From NCBI GenBank assembly GCA_917880885.1, contig OU862928.1, positions 13,163,721-13,227,720 on the forward strand: DNA of 64,000 nt, in the 5' to 3' direction. Position 1 is the first letter of the stretch. Every line of letters starts with the position of its first letter. Under the pieces are notes generated by a model that was not told the DNA's origin, did no database searches, and was given only the letters and a program-made list of their open reading frames with translations. Made by a program: the position numbers and the translations under genes. Below are positions 23,455 through 35,535 of this stretch, in pieces. The DNA is from Limnephilus marmoratus (Eukaryota; Arthropoda; Insecta; Trichoptera; Limnephilidae).

Positions 23455-23560
23455 ATTTTTATCCGCCCCTCATACCTCTTTCCTTCCTCTCCTTCCTTTC
23501 CTTAAAGGGCCCTCCACACAGCATCCCCTAAGATGATATAGTCACAAACATATTTTTCTA
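23455..23560 (-). repeat. Repeat family B, partial copy
   Basis: A pyrimidine-rich block followed by AGGGCCCTCCACACAGCATC and CCCTAAGATGATATAG corresponds to the minus strand of the family B copies at 48.2 and 56.8 kb. Confidence 0.55.
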
Positions 23561-24548
23561 ATCGTTAATAGGTTTCTACTCTTCGATAGAGAGATCGGCA
23601 TGGTTACGGAGATATATAATTTCGCAAGGAATCGAACCCGCGACTGAATTTTGAAGTAATGTGATTACGTCGGAGTGCGTTGCATTATTATTATTCCAGA
23701 TTCGAACTAGTAGGTATTTATATCCTATAAGGAAGGCAGTATCATTGAACACTAAAAATGATATCTCACTGGCAAATCAACTCGAGAATTGAACTCCATT
23801 AGATTTTTTTTGCTGTTGTTGTTTTAACAGTTAAAAATCTATTTTTAAATAGGTAAATACTATTTTACCACTCTAAATCATTAGCTCGTTTCAATGAAAA
23901 TAACGCTAAAATATGGTATCAACACACTCTGAGACGGGTCAATTTCTGTTTCAAACTAATGGCCGTTATTCTAAAAATAATCGCATCTATTTGCCACTAT
24001 TTCATAAAGGGAAGCTAATATCGTTAAATACCTACTAAAATTATCTCCATGCTGCACAGACAAGGTGCCTGCTTTCCCGTATTTCAAATAAATGTGTATC
24101 CTCTGCAAATAAAGGATCATGCCCAAAAGGCCCGTGCATTTGTCTGCAATCCTGGTAGACAATAAAGCTATTGTCTTCAAAGGAACCCAAAATAACCATT
24201 GTCCATCGGCCGACTCGTCAATAAGTATGCCCAAAAGTGCATTTGTCAAGACAATAGATCTCATCCGGTGCTCGGTCGTAAAAATGGACCCGTCGACCCT
24301 AGAAAAGTACCTGCTTCCGACCGTTTACCGCAGTTGATGGCTTTTTGTAGAATTTTTAACTCGAACGTCTTCATAATATTCAAATGTGTTTAAAACCAAT
24401 GTCAAGCAAACTAAACTTGAGGTCACACAATTTAAATTGGCGTGCTATGCGAGCGGCATTCACTAAAGGAAAAATTGTTAAAGAACTAACAAACAAATAA
24501 CCACCACGCCGTTTTTTAGCAGAAGTTCACAATATTAAATCACCAAAT
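23561..24548. other. Non-coding interval with box-B-like motif and unassigned ORF
   Basis: A minus-strand box-B-like motif (GGGTTCGATTCC, about 23628-23639) suggests a tRNA-derived SINE remnant. A 97-codon minus-strand frame (24264-23971) begins with an ATG and shows no domain I recognise, so it is not called as a gene. Confidence 0.35.
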
Positions 24549-24605
24549 ATGGCTAAAGCCATTTCAAGCAAGGCCTAGATTCCGAATTGTGGTTTTACTC
24601 GACTT
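24549..24605 (-). repeat. Fragment of tRNA-derived SINE family A
   Basis: The stretch GGCTAAAGCCATTTCAAGCA...GAATTGTGGTTTTACTCG matches the body of the SINE copies at 34.8, 47.1 and 50.7 kb. Head and tail are gone. Confidence 0.55.
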
Positions 24606-26224
24606 TCATTATCTCCCTTGTTAGCGGGTATACCGTACCTTTAATGCATTTACCTACGCTAGCAAATTTTAATCTTTTAGGTATCTAATTCTGAGATTTC
24701 AGTAACTACTTTGTTTCAAAAATCGCGTAAAACTAAAACGAAGCTTTTCAAAATACGGCGTGATTAATTATTTATTTAACGGTCAAAACACGTGCTGATT
24801 TGGAATTCGGAGATGCGACCGACAAAATGGTGGCGTTCGAAAACACGCGTGAACTTTTTGAAAATAGTTTTCGAACACTTGTGAGATGCTGGCTTTGCTT
24901 TATTGGCGGTTGAAAACACGTGGATCAAAAATGGACTCTAACCGTTCAAAACGTTTCTCTTTCAAAAAACGGCGCGTTTCACAAATGCGTGCTGTTTTCA
25001 TTTCAGACTAACTCCTGTTTTACAGGGACATTTGAGGGTTTAGCTTCGTGCATCATAAGTAGCTTCGTTTATTAAAAAAATTAGAGCCCTTGTGAGAGCC
25101 CGGAAGGAGTAACCATCTGATACTTATACCAGGGCGGGAAAGCGGTTGGATTACCTCAAGTATTTTCAAAATGGCGGCATTTGAAAAATGTGTAGACGCG
25201 GCCTCCAAGATGACAGCATTTAAAACGCGTGGGTTTTAACACAATTCAAAATCACTTATTTACCTATACATTTAAATGGGAATAAATAATTATTATTTAC
25301 ATACATACATCACGAAAAATAGCATGGAGTTTATGAAAATATCAAAGAAAGCGACAAATCATAATGAATCAAATCAACCCCACGTTGGAAGCGTCAGTGT
25401 TACGTAACGACGGGCTCGAACCGCCTTATTACGAACTGGTACACAAATTAATAATAAATAACACCACAATGTTCAAGACAAAAAACAATGGTTCAATTTA
25501 AATACTTACAAAAACCAAATAATAATACAAACCTCGGCTAGCTTCTCTCAGGGATATTGTGTTCTCAATTCGTTCTGATTTGGGATTCAAAACGATCGTC
25601 GCTTTATTGTTGGAATAATTATAGGTAGGGTTTTAATAAAATTAAAAGATCTCTTGTCGGTTTTAAATAATTGGTGAATTTATTAATGACTCGACGCTTC
25701 TAGGGAAAAAGCTTTTAATCTCTTTGTGAACTCAAGGTTAATGATTCTAAAATATAACGAAAGGGATGAATAGGAAACACAAAAATAAATAAGATTACGT
25801 ACGTTACACTATCACGGGCAGCATCTGGGCAGAGGACCTCATCCAAAAACACCACTGAGTTGATTTAAATATCAAATTTAACTATATTTTTAATTACGTG
25901 TCCCAAACAAATGTTGGAACCAAAGGGATCTAGGCCGCGCCGGCCAAAAGGCAAAGGACCGACTCGTAGCGCAGTTAAAACCAGAAGAAGGTGCAAGGGC
26001 TCTCGGCCCCGTCGGAAGGGCTGCTCGGCCCCTTCCCGAAATCCGGGCCAATCAAAACGTCTGGCCAATGTTGCCAACTTTTGACAACTTATAATAAATA
26101 TTTAGTACTTGACGACGGAAATATTCATATAGAGGTAGTAGTTATAATTCAAGAAAGTACTTCATGATATTACCTGGGCATAACAATAAACCAGCGTTAA
26201 AAGTGGCCCACACATACATTTTCT
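24606..26224. other. Non-coding interval
   Basis: At 24780-25240 motifs like TTTGAAAACACGTG and AAATGGCGGC recur irregularly, giving a weak degenerate repeat. A GC-rich patch lies at 25925-26050. No gene is supported. Confidence 0.3.
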
Positions 26225-26488
26225 GGACAATAGAGTGAGGAAACTAACATATATATATGTAGATGTTTAAGGGATATTTTAAACGAAAAGTTATTTAGAA
26301 CCACGTACTTCGCTTTTTGTCAATCAATTATACAACACGGCATTACAGGATGGGGCGGTACATGTACAAATCAAATACAAACAATTTACATATCACAAAA
26401 ACTAATAATAAAAACAATTTTAAAAAACCCTACTCACATTCGTTAAACCTTTTATTCAAACAATTTAAGGTCAGAAAATTAAGTACAT
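26225..26488 (+). pseudogene. LINE ORF2 C-terminal fragment, plus strand
   Basis: Frames give RKLTYIYVDV, then FRTTYFAFCQSIIQHGITGW, then LIIKTILKNP and, after a frameshift, LLFKQFKVRKLSTLF. This is the region after the RT thumb in Jockey-like LINEs. It is cut at about 26488 by the (TTTA)n tail of a minus-strand LINE, so that LINE probably inserted here. Confidence 0.65.
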
Positions 26489-27465
26489 TATTTATTTATT
26501 TATTTACTACACGCCCTAATGCGCTTTTACATTCTTTGTTTATCAGTTAAGTAACATTGTACTTTTTAAAATGTAACAACAAAAGCATATAATATGAACT
26601 AAAATATTTGGTAAAAATGACAAGAAGTCTAACATAAAAAAGAATATGCAACATAAACAAAATTGCAGAAATTATGCACGACTATTTGTGTCTAGATGTA
26701 TAAAAGCATTGGAAAAAACAATTTTTACACTGGTTATTCTTAAGGTGAAATATACCTCTTCAGAATATTTACTACCGATATTGTGAAGTCTCGGAACCGG
26801 GGAATTTTGATAAGAGAGTGTTCTGGTGTTGTTAAAGTAAAAGGGTAGTAAAGGTCGGCAAGATCTTTTGGGAATATGAATTAATTGAAGTTATTCAGGA
26901 CAGTCAATTTTGTAATGCAGTATTTTAAGTAATAATATTAAATCTGTGGTAATTCTTCTTTCTGAAAGTTTTAATAGGGACATTTTATGCAGTAGGTAAT
27001 TATAATCAAAATTTAGTACAGGAATATGCAATTTATAGTTTATAAACCTAAGGAACTTATGTTGAATCTTTTCAATGCTATCGGAATGAATATTGTAAAA
27101 TGGAGACCATAACTAGAGTTATACTCTAGTTGGCATCTGACAAGGGTTTTATATAATATGATAAATGTGCCTAATTTATTGAAGTCTTTTGCAGCTCTCA
27201 AAACAAATCCAAGAGTTTTAAGGGCCTTATTAATAATATTATTGATAAGGCAAACAAAAGTTAGTTTGCTAACAAACATTATACCTAGATCAATAATTTC
27301 ACTAACGCCATTAACATTTTCATCACTTAATGTATATTGAAATAATATTGGATTTTTTATTCGGTAAAAATTAATAAACTGACATTTATGTATGTTCAAT
27401 GCTGGTTTGTTGATAGAGCGCCATTCTAAAAGATTTCTCAAAATATTTTGTAATATAATGCAATC
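26489..27465 (-). pseudogene. LINE ORF2 3' half and tail, minus strand (host of a nested LINE)
   Basis: From 27465 leftward the minus strand encodes CIILQNILRNLLEW, then NIHKCQFINFYRIKNPILF and NKALKTLGFVLRAAKDFN, LINE thumb motifs. It ends in a 3' UTR with GTAAAAGCGCATTAGGGCGT followed by AAATAAATAAATAAATAA. This terminus nearly matches that of the plus-strand LINE ending at 62550, so both belong to one family. The upstream RT core of this copy continues at 31429-31640, beyond a nested LINE. Confidence 0.82.
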
Positions 27466-27479
27466 TGGACATCCGTCGG

Positions 27480-28278
27480 AGCACCGATTACCCAATCTGG
27501 ACATCGCGTCGGAGCGCCAAGGCCAGCCATCTGCATCTTCCCAACAGATACAGATGCCACCAAGGACAGCGATGGAACAAAAAAAATGATTCAAGATGTG
27601 ATTCGGCCATCCGAGCTAGGCGTTCGGATAACCGGGATTCGCAAAATTAGGAACAAAGGTGTCCTCTTAAACACGGCAACCACAGGTGAGCAAGAAAAGT
27701 TATTAAAGGCACCATGCTTTGCACTAAACTCAAGCACACTTAAGGCTCGACTTCCTACAAAGAGACTCCCAAGGTTAATATTTTTTAACGTACCGCGGGA
27801 CCTTAACGACGCTGAATTCTTGAGGATCGCCCTCACGAGCGTTCCCAATATACAGGACATCGAGGGAGCAATAACAACCTGTAAGCTGAGTCACCTGGCC
27901 GGCGCTCGAAACGGAACCACCTGTCATCGCGTATATGAGATGCCCGCTACATTACGTAAACTGCTGGTGGAACAGGAGAAGGTATTCGTCAACTGGACCG
28001 TGTGCCGTGTCAGAGACTTCACTGGACTCACCGTATGTACTAAGTGCCAAATGATTGGACACTCTTACAAATACTGCAGAGACACTCTTAGATGTGGACA
28101 CTGTGCTGAAGAGAACCATGCTACTGAATCCTGTCCTAATACTGCGGCCAAACCAGTCTGCGCTACGTGCACTAGATTTGGAAAGCCCGCTGCGCATTCG
28201 ACTGGAGACAGGGACAACTGCCCTGCCTACAAAGCTGCACTAAAAAAGGACCTAGCTACAATAGACTATGGAGTGTAA
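27480..28278 (+). CDS. LINE ORF1 (gag-like with three zinc knuckles), 5'-truncated
   Basis: The frame is open from the element edge and reads AICIFPTDTDATKDSDGTKK before the internal Met at 27586, so the true start is lost. Then come IRPSELGVRITGIRKIRNKG (RRM-like gag), LPRLIFFNVPRDL and the knuckles CTKCQMIGHSYKYC, CGHCAEENHATESC and a longer CATC...DRDNC. It binds element RNA in the RNP. It ends at TAA 28276-28278 and overlaps the ORF2 ATG by 11 bases, compatible with termination-reinitiation. It appears uninterrupted after truncation. Confidence 0.85.
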
Positions 28279-31169
28279 TAGACACGAACGCAAGTGCTTA
28301 ACTATCGATGAGTATACTCCTGTGAATAGCTGTCTTCGAATAATGTACATGAACGCGAGAAGCATCCGGAACAAACTTGATGAAATTGAAGAAAAACTCA
28401 GAGGATTACGCGATATTGTACATGTCCTTGTCATCACTGAAACATGGCTTGATGTTGGAGAAGAAAAGTTTTTTGGATTAAAAGGCTACAATTGTGCGTT
28501 TGCCTCTCGCCCCAAGGAGGCAGGAGGTGGTGTAGCCATATATGTACTGGATTATATGAAGTTCTCCATCATTGATAAATTTTCCAACGAAAATTCATTT
28601 TTAGGTATAAGTGTATGTAGCAAGGATAGGAAACCGGTTAACATTTATGCCATCTATCGGAAACCCAACCCTAATATACACGATTTCCTGACACATTACT
28701 AGACAAAAAATACTAGACAAAAGCAGACAAGATACATTAATACTCGGAGACTTTAATATTGACACTACCATAAACACATCCTCTTCTTTAAATTACCTCA
28801 ACACCTTAGAAACATACAATTTCTCAATACAAAACAAATCATTTCCCACTAGAGTCACTAACACAAGCAGCACCCTCATAGATCACATCATATCAAATAG
28901 ACTAAACATTCCAATTACCATATCGAACATAGATGACTCACTTAGTGACCATAACATTCTTATTATTGATTTCAAGAATAACCTAAAAAAATGGTCTAAT
29001 AATAGGAACAAGCCACGCCTTACAAAACCTATCATCAACAATATGGCAGTAAAATCTTATCTTGCAGCTAACAAATTTACCATCAACTCAAACAAACAAG
29101 AAGACAGTTATAAAGATTTTAACGATTATGTCAAAAATGCAATAGAAGCAGGTAAAACGACACCTAAAGTGAAAATAGCTAATCGACAACATTTAAATAC
29201 ACCGTGGTTCGATTCTAAACTGAATTCGCTGATCAAAGAAAGAAACCAGCTTCACAAGCAGTGGAAACAAGACCCAGGAAATATGTCTCTTGTAGTCCAT
29301 AAAAATAAACTGAGAAACTTAATAACTAATTATAGGAGAAATTTGAAAAACAAATATTATGCCAATAGCCTTCAACAAAACCTGAATAACCCTAGTAAAA
29401 CTTGGAAAACCATTAACTCAATTTTATCTAACCGTGCACATAAACCCTCCAACACCATTGAATCTCTCATCGTAAATAATTGTGAGCTTAGGGGACCCAG
29501 TGAAATAGCTTCAGCATTTAATGAATTTTTCTTATCAGTTGGAGAAAAGTTGGCAGCTGCCATTCTATCATTCCCGGATGACTGTAATACTATATATGTA
29601 GAACCAAAGGCAAGTCAATCCTTATATATGGCTAGGACAAATAAGGCTGAGGTATTAAGGATCATCTCGAAACTTAGGTCGAATGCAGCGGCAGGTATCG
29701 ATGGAGTAACCCCGTACATCCTGAAAACCTGTAAAGAAGAACTAGCTGAGCACCTAGCGCGACTTATCAATTCCTCTATAGGCTCGGGAGTATTCCCAAA
29801 CCAATTAAAGCTAGCAAAAATTATACCAATTTATAAAGAAGGCTGCAAAAAATGTATTTCTAACTATCGCCCAATATCGGTTTTATCAGTATTTTCAAAG
29901 GTGTTCGAGACTATTATCAAGGATAGACTTCTAAAATACATCTCTAACAACAATATCCTAACACCACAGCAATATGGCTTTCGAAAAAACTCCAGTACCC
30001 AATGTGCCACCTTCGATTTCATCTCGAACATTCAGCAGTACATAGACCAGGGCGAATATGTAGCAGCTATTTTTATAGATCTAAAAAAAGCCTTTGATAC
30101 AGTAGATCATGAAATACTCCTACAAAAAATGGAACATTTGGGTATAGTCGGAAAATCTTTAAAGCTCCTCCGAAGCTACCTATCTGATAGATATTGCCTT
30201 GTCGACATCGAAGGGAACCTAAGCGGCTTTGGAAAAATCACATGTGGAGTGCCACAGGGCTCGATTCTAGGACCCCTACTTTTCTTACTATACATCAATG
30301 ATATAACTAAATGCGGCATCTTGGGAAAACTTCAACTTTACGCTGATGATACTGTGATCTATTATCGTTGTAAAAATCTGAGGGAACTTGAATCTCTAAT
30401 GAATAACGATCTCGTAAAGTTAGCTAAATGGTTGCGGATAAATAAATTAAGCCTCAATGTCAAAAAAACTCACTACCTCACTTTCGGGAAAAAAGATTAC
30501 ATTACAATGAATATTACTCTTGGAAATGAAAAGCTCCAAAATGTACAAGTAACGAAATATTTAGGGTTATTTATAGATTCTAACCTATCGTGGAACTCCC
30601 ATGTTGAATATGTTAAATCCAAAATTTCCCCGATAACTGGTGTACTCTATCGACTTCAAGATGTGCTCCCCACAGCTTTACTGCGTGCCACATATTATGC
30701 TCTGATCCACTCTCACCTAAGTTATCTGGTTAGTATCTGGGGCACCATTACTAAGAAACAAATATCTGAAATACAAGTAATCCAAAATAGAGCCATAAGA
30801 AATATATACCATCTTCCATGGGATACGCATGTCAAAGACATATACTCACTGACACAAATTCTTCCCTTTACCATTCTGCCAAAATATAGCATCACCACTG
30901 CCATCCTACAAATAATTCAACACTCGTCACACACCAACACTAAACCAGCCTTTAATTCCGATATACACCAGCACAAAACACGATCACAAAATCAAATACA
31001 CCTATCGTCATCTACACACACAACTAAATTTGGAATTAACTCCTTACAATACATCGCACATACGCAATACAACGCATTACCTAATGTACTAAAACTACCA
31101 GCATCAAACAAAAAAATATTGGCAAAGGCTCTAAAAGGATATTTTCTCAGCAACTTTATTAACCAGTGA
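28268..31169 (+). pseudogene. LINE ORF2: endonuclease and reverse transcriptase, one frameshift
   Basis: From the ATG at 28268 the endonuclease N-terminus reads MYMNARSIRNKLDEI, VITETWLDV, AGGGVAIYV and IYAIYRKPNP, ending at a TAG near 28700. The next frame, open from about 28710 to 31169, continues LILGDFNIDTT, TLIDHIIS, SLSDHNILI. The RT follows with AAGIDGVTPYIL, NYRPISVLSVFSKVFETI, FIDLKKAFDTVDH, CGVPQGSILGPLLFLLYIND and LYADDTVIYY. A 14-bp tandem duplication (TACTAGACAAAAAA) sits at the break. Otherwise about 820 codons are intact, so the copy is young. It is Jockey/CR1-like. Confidence 0.9.
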
Positions 31170-31428
31170 CGAAGTTATCTGTCTTCCTTTGTAACTCTTA
31201 TATATTCTTCAATTACCTGTATCAAGTGTGTCTAGTCCATTTAAAAATCTATGTATTGTTCATTGATTTCCGTGTTCTTATGTAAAAATAATTTTCCTTT
31301 AGATATATAATATTGTCCTTCCCGAAATGAGTTTTATTAAACTCATTGGGAGTAATGTATTATAAATTTTATGTAATAATTTTGTAATATATTATCTCTA
31401 ATAAATAAAAAAAAAAAATAAAAAAAAA

Positions 31429-31640
31429 AATCATTAATGTTATTAATCACTTTATAAAGTTTCATATCATCAGTAGAAAGTAACACATTTACATATGTTA
31501 GTAAATATATCAACAATATAATTTATAAATACAATAAACAAAATGGGCCCTAAATGAGTGCCTTGCGGCACTCCACTTGTGGCTATAGATTTGTAAGACT
31601 TCGAACCATTTTTTTCACACTAAGACTTCTTTTGAACAGA
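31429..31640 (-). pseudogene. LINE RT core, continuation of the minus-strand host LINE
   Basis: The minus strand encodes SKSYKSIATSGVPQGTHLGP, ILFIVFIN and a box reading DDMKLYKVINNIND. That leads directly into CIILQNILRNLL at 27465 once the nested plus-strand LINE is removed. Upstream RT sequence is not seen beyond 31640. Confidence 0.8.
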
Positions 31641-32596
31641 TAACTAACAAATCAAATTAATAAACAATAATATACATAAGTGTCGCTAATTTGAGTGTCG
31701 TATATTGAGTTTACCTAACACCCATATTTACTTTTATCATGCAACATTACAAATTTATAAAGATAATATTCAAAATAAAAATTAAACCAATAACTAACAC
31801 CCCCCGTACACACAGCCCCCCGTATTTATGGGGGTAAATCAAATACATATATTATGAAATTAATTATTGTATAAAATTTATTGTAATTTATGTATTTTTA
31901 TATGAAAAAAATTTTATATGTTTATTCTTGATCGCTTTCTATTTCTAAAATGTTCATTAGAATATATAACGACTCAATGCCCTGTATATTATGTTTTACT
32001 TGGTGTAAAAGGGGAAGTAATTAAGGAAGTCCAGCTCCGAGTTACAACATACATTTGGAACTGAACGCTTTTACATAATATTATTAACTTTATAAACGAC
32101 ACACACCAAACCCGTCACCCAGAACAATAAATTATCAGTGGCATAATTTATTAAAACCACACATATTCGCGTACTCATTCTGGCATCACCTACCACACTC
32201 TTCAAAACTCACATATATGCAATAGAATAAAGAATAAAGACCAAAACACCATAGAATAAAGAACAATACAAGAAGTGCCTTGTGGGCGTGTTTCCTGATC
32301 CAATTACCGGCCCAATTTGGGCGTACATTTCCATACTAAACTGTGTTTCACCATGACTGTAAAATTCAAGTGGGATGGCGATATACAATTTCAGGCATGT
32401 TTTAGACATACATACCGCGTTTTAAATTGTCCAGAACAAAAAGGTATATTTATTTCCATTCAAATTTGGAAGGCATTTCTAGAGTTTATTCTTTATTCTA
32501 AGTACTGAGCCCTGCAAGAAATTAATAGAAAAAATAATATTTTGTAAATGCAGAGAAACCACGGGGTAAGCTTATGAATACATTATTTATTTCCAG
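31641..32596. other. Interval including intron upstream of protease exon
   Basis: No coding signal. From about 32180 the DNA is clearly similar to 35385-35820 (CTTGTGGGCGTGTTTC, GGCATGTTTTAGA, GAGAAACCACGGG, TTATTTATTTCCAG). This shows that the two complement-control exons and their upstream introns are old duplicates. Confidence 0.6.
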
Positions 32597-32809
32597 TCAC
32601 CTGTGAACTGGAGACATCAAATACTCTGAACTTTATGTGCGACGGTCCTAACTCTTCACTCATACGAGTACCTTGCTCAAATGAGATAGCCGATGGGAAA
32701 ACCATTACCTTTACTTGTAAGCCAGGGTACAGCCGCATTGAAGGAACGTCCGGGTGGAGGGTCTGCAGAGGCGGCCAGTGGGGCAGTCCCATACCCAGTT
32801 GCTCTCCAA
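32597..32809 (+). CDS. Secreted modular serine protease exon: six-Cys CCP/Wonton-like module, copy 1
   Basis: The 213-bp exon lies between TTTATTTCCAG and a GTAAGT donor and has symmetric phase 1-1, as expected for a shuffled extracellular module. It encodes about 71 residues from TCELETSNTLNF to PIPSCSP with six cysteines, including PCSNEIADG, FTCKPGYSRIEG and VCRGGQWG. Spacing matches the complement-control-like module just before the protease domain in insect ModSP/HP14-type proteases, which start Toll and melanisation cascades in hemolymph. That assignment is by pattern. The frame is intact. Confidence 0.7.
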
Positions 32810-32959
32810 GTAAGTCAAATCCTCAGTTCAATCATTTTTTAAAGGTGATAAAATACACTTTCAAATTTTATTCCCAGAAATACACGCATAAGATTTGAAA
32901 TGTAAAATTATTAAATGCAAACATAAAAAAATGAAAATGGCTCACTTTACATTTACGTT

Positions 32960-33047
32960 ATTTGTTTTTGGGGATTTATGCCGTGTTGCGCTACCTCCTT
33001 CTTTAGCCAACGTTTCGGACATCGTTGCAGTGTCCATCACCGCTTTC
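32960..33047 (-). repeat. Repeat family C fragment with degenerate hammerhead
   Basis: Contains TGCCGTGTTGCGCTACCTCC and the stretch TTTAGCCAACGTTTCGGACA shared with copies at 36.85 and 54.72 kb. On the minus strand it forms a hammerhead-like core, but CTGATGA has decayed to GGTGATG. Confidence 0.6.
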
Positions 33048-33092
33048 GCATGCCTATCTCCATTGTATATAAAATATACTTACTTCTGGGTT

Positions 33093-33102
<10 letters not shown>

Positions 33103-33170
<68 letters not shown>
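33103..33170. repeat. (TA)n microsatellite
   Basis: About 34 uninterrupted TA dinucleotides, next to the tandem repeat that follows. Tyr-Ile frames through it are artefacts. Confidence 0.97.
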
Positions 33171-33174
<4 letters not shown>

Positions 33175-33184
33175 CGAGAAGTCT

Positions 33185-33445
33185 ATGCGTTGCTAAACCA
33201 TTCATACGATTGCGATGAAACCTTGGGGATTTGATGTGCGTATGCCCGTGACAGTTTCTATATAAAATAGTGAGTTCTGACATCATGAAATTATGAATCT
33301 CTAACCGTTCATCCGATTGCGATGAAACTTTGGGGATTGATAAGTGCATGCCAGCGATGGTATCTATATATAATAGTGAGCTCTGGCGTCATGAAAATAC
33401 GTTGCTAAACCGTTCATCCGATTCCGAGTAACTTTGGTGAGTTAA
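33185..33445. repeat. Tandem satellite-like repeat, about 107-bp unit
   Basis: Two full units and a partial third share CTAAACCGTTCATCCGATT, GCGATGAAACTTTGGGGATT and ATAATAGTGAGCTCTG..TCATGAA. Another partial unit (TGGTGAGCTCTGGCATTATG) is at about 33560. Confidence 0.75.
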
Positions 33446-33912
33446 GGAGAAAATACAGATACAGATGTTAATTAACAAGAATATACAAAATAATTAATAG
33501 AGAATTCACCTGCATCCAAACTATTTCTCACAAATTAACAACGTTTCAATATAGATATACTGGTGAGCTCTGGCATTATGAAATTTGTATAAAAAAATTG
33601 CAATAGTTGGCACGCGAGCTGGTTGAAAACAGAATATACCAGGACTGAATGTATGGAATATATATTATTAGGGAAATAATAAAGTATTTGGGAATAATAT
33701 CTACTGATTATAGGTAGTATGTATAAATGTACAGTTTACTCCTAAATATTACAAAATATTGGACAATAAGAAAAAATGTATAATATTAGCAACAGAATAA
33801 AAATACATATAAAATAATAGTAACAGAATAACAGGTACTACCTCGTGTTATAATAATGTAATATTTTTTAGTTAATTACTGTTTAACTTATTGATACATA
33901 TTAATATATTAG

Positions 33913-34302
33913 TACTAGCTGGTCCCGGCGTGCGTTGCAATGCCATTCAAAGAAAAAATTTGATTCTCCCTTCATGTCCTTTCCCGTGCGTCTCTGTTCT
34001 CTTCCACCTTCCCCACACTTCCCCCTCCTTCGTCACTTCCCACTTCGCGAACCCTACCTCCCCCGTTCCCCTTCTTCATGCCTTTCCTCCCCGCCGCTAA
34101 AATATATGAAATACACACATTTTCATTTATACGAATTTAAAAACGTCAGAGCTTACCATTATATATAGCCTTTATATTATTCTGATGTATGAGCTAAATC
34201 ATTGTAAAGTTTCATTAAAATTCATTCAGTAGTTTTTGCGTGAAAGAGTAATAAACATACATACATCCAAACAAACTTTCACCTATGTAATATTAGGAGG
34301 AT
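33913..34302. mobile_element. Short interspersed repeat of Helitron-like appearance
   Basis: It starts ACTAGCTGGTCCCGGCGTGC, contains a pyrimidine-rich block and TTTTTGCGTGAAAGAGTAA, and ends TAATATTAGGAGGAT. The 49.6-50.2 kb segment has matching ends. Such ACTAGCT...ATATTAGTAGGAT elements are common in insect genomes and often attributed to non-autonomous Helitrons, but I cannot confirm the class. Confidence 0.5.
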
Positions 34303-34799
34303 TTATTTATTTATACTGGGTTTTACAGATGTTCGCACTTACGTCAGAACAATCCAGTTGTAACACTCAGTTATTACACAATTATTGTAAGATTGTAAGA
34401 AGTAAATTTATTTTTCCTTTGGAGGAGTGAAGACATACGTTCACCGTTTGTCTCATTTTCGACTGTTGACATTAAGTGTGTAAGAAAGAGGGGCAGCATT
34501 ATGAGTTTAAGAACACAAGCAAAACAATCAGCGCATTGACATTTGACGTTTTTGAATGTTTGGAATTCAATCACTATTCAATATTACACTTATTACAACT
34601 TTTCTGCAGCTCTTTCAAAAGATTAGAATTCGTTCCTTACAAAATGTATGAGGAAAAGATTTTTCTTCATAATTATTTTTTTCGGAAATTTTCCGATGTT
34701 TTAATAGCTATTCTGCTATTCGGGGCGGAGACAAATCCAGCAAATCAAACATCATAAAAATCGGTCTAGCCGTTCTCGAGGTGTAACTAACCGACTTTA

Positions 34800-35223
34800 T
34801 TTTGTATTTTTTTTTATTTTTTTACAGTGAATACCGCACAAGAATCTCAACTGCTCCCGTCTGGAGCCAGTGAGACTATGGCATCCCTAATTGGGGTATG
34901 TTGTGAGGCTGAAGGTAGTGGGGAGGGGAAGGAGGTGGGGAAGAGGAAGGTTGGGAAGTACCTGGCTATTCAGATCTGGTCACTAAACACGGCTAAAGCC
35001 ATTTTCAAGCAACGTTTCAATTCTGAATGGTGGTCTTACACCAGGGCGATACTAATAGTATCTTCCACTCTGGAACATGCCGCAAATATACTATATATTA
35101 TTTTAAATTAATTAATTGTGAAATAACATAAATTAATCAAATAAAATTTATTTGCGCATGCCGGGTTCGAACCCGCGACCTCCGGAATGTGAGTCAAGAG
35201 TCTTACCCACTGGACTACGGAGA
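34800..35223 (-). mobile_element. tRNA-derived SINE, family A (in duplication unit 1)
   Basis: On the minus strand the 5' head has a box-A-like TAGTCCAGTGGGTAAGA and box B GGTTCGAACCC. A 300-bp body and an A-rich tail (plus-strand T tract about 34800-34826) follow. It resembles full copies at 47.1 and 50.7 kb. The head explains the tRNA-like look, and it is not a tRNA gene. Confidence 0.82.
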
Positions 35224-35535
35224 TAATTAAATAAGATAATTATTATAAGATAAGATTAAAGATAATGAGAAAATCTATATTCGGTTTCTCAGAAAGGTAA
35301 ATTATACATGCATGAATCAATCAAATTGAAAACTGTTGATTTACCTGTAAAAAAATAAATAAAATCACCTACGAGTTAAAATTACCTATCACACTCTTCA
35401 AAAATCACATATGCTACATAATCACATATGCTACACCGTAGAATAAACAATACAAAAAGTGGCTTGTGGGCGTGTTTCTTGATTAGAATTAAAGGCCAAA
35501 TTTGTGGATACATTTCCAAAGAAAACTGTATTTTA

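Larger units (their letters stand above)
27466..31428 (+). mobile_element. Nearly complete LINE nested in a minus-strand LINE
   Basis: The element contains a 5'-truncated ORF1, overlapping ORF2 (endonuclease plus RT), a 3' UTR and an A-rich tail (31401-31428). The disrupted host LINE reads continuously across the insertion (27465 joins 31433). The target duplication is at most AATC (27462-27465 and 31429-31432). A partial repeat of TCTGGACATC...GTCGGAGC at 27464-27515 sits at its 5' edge. Confidence 0.88.

Noticed and set aside
23971..24264. 97-codon minus-strand ORF as a gene
   Set aside because: No recognisable motif, no splice or promoter context, and a length possible by chance; left as an unassigned frame.
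33092..33349. ORFs with Tyr-Ile repeats
   Set aside because: Translation of the (TA)n microsatellite.
33185..33445. CRISPR array
   Set aside because: Units are long diverged tandem copies without constant repeats and unique spacers, in a eukaryotic context.
35160..35223. tRNA gene on the minus strand (box A and box B present)
   Set aside because: The same head is followed by the SINE body and A-tail at several loci, so it is a tRNA-derived SINE promoter.
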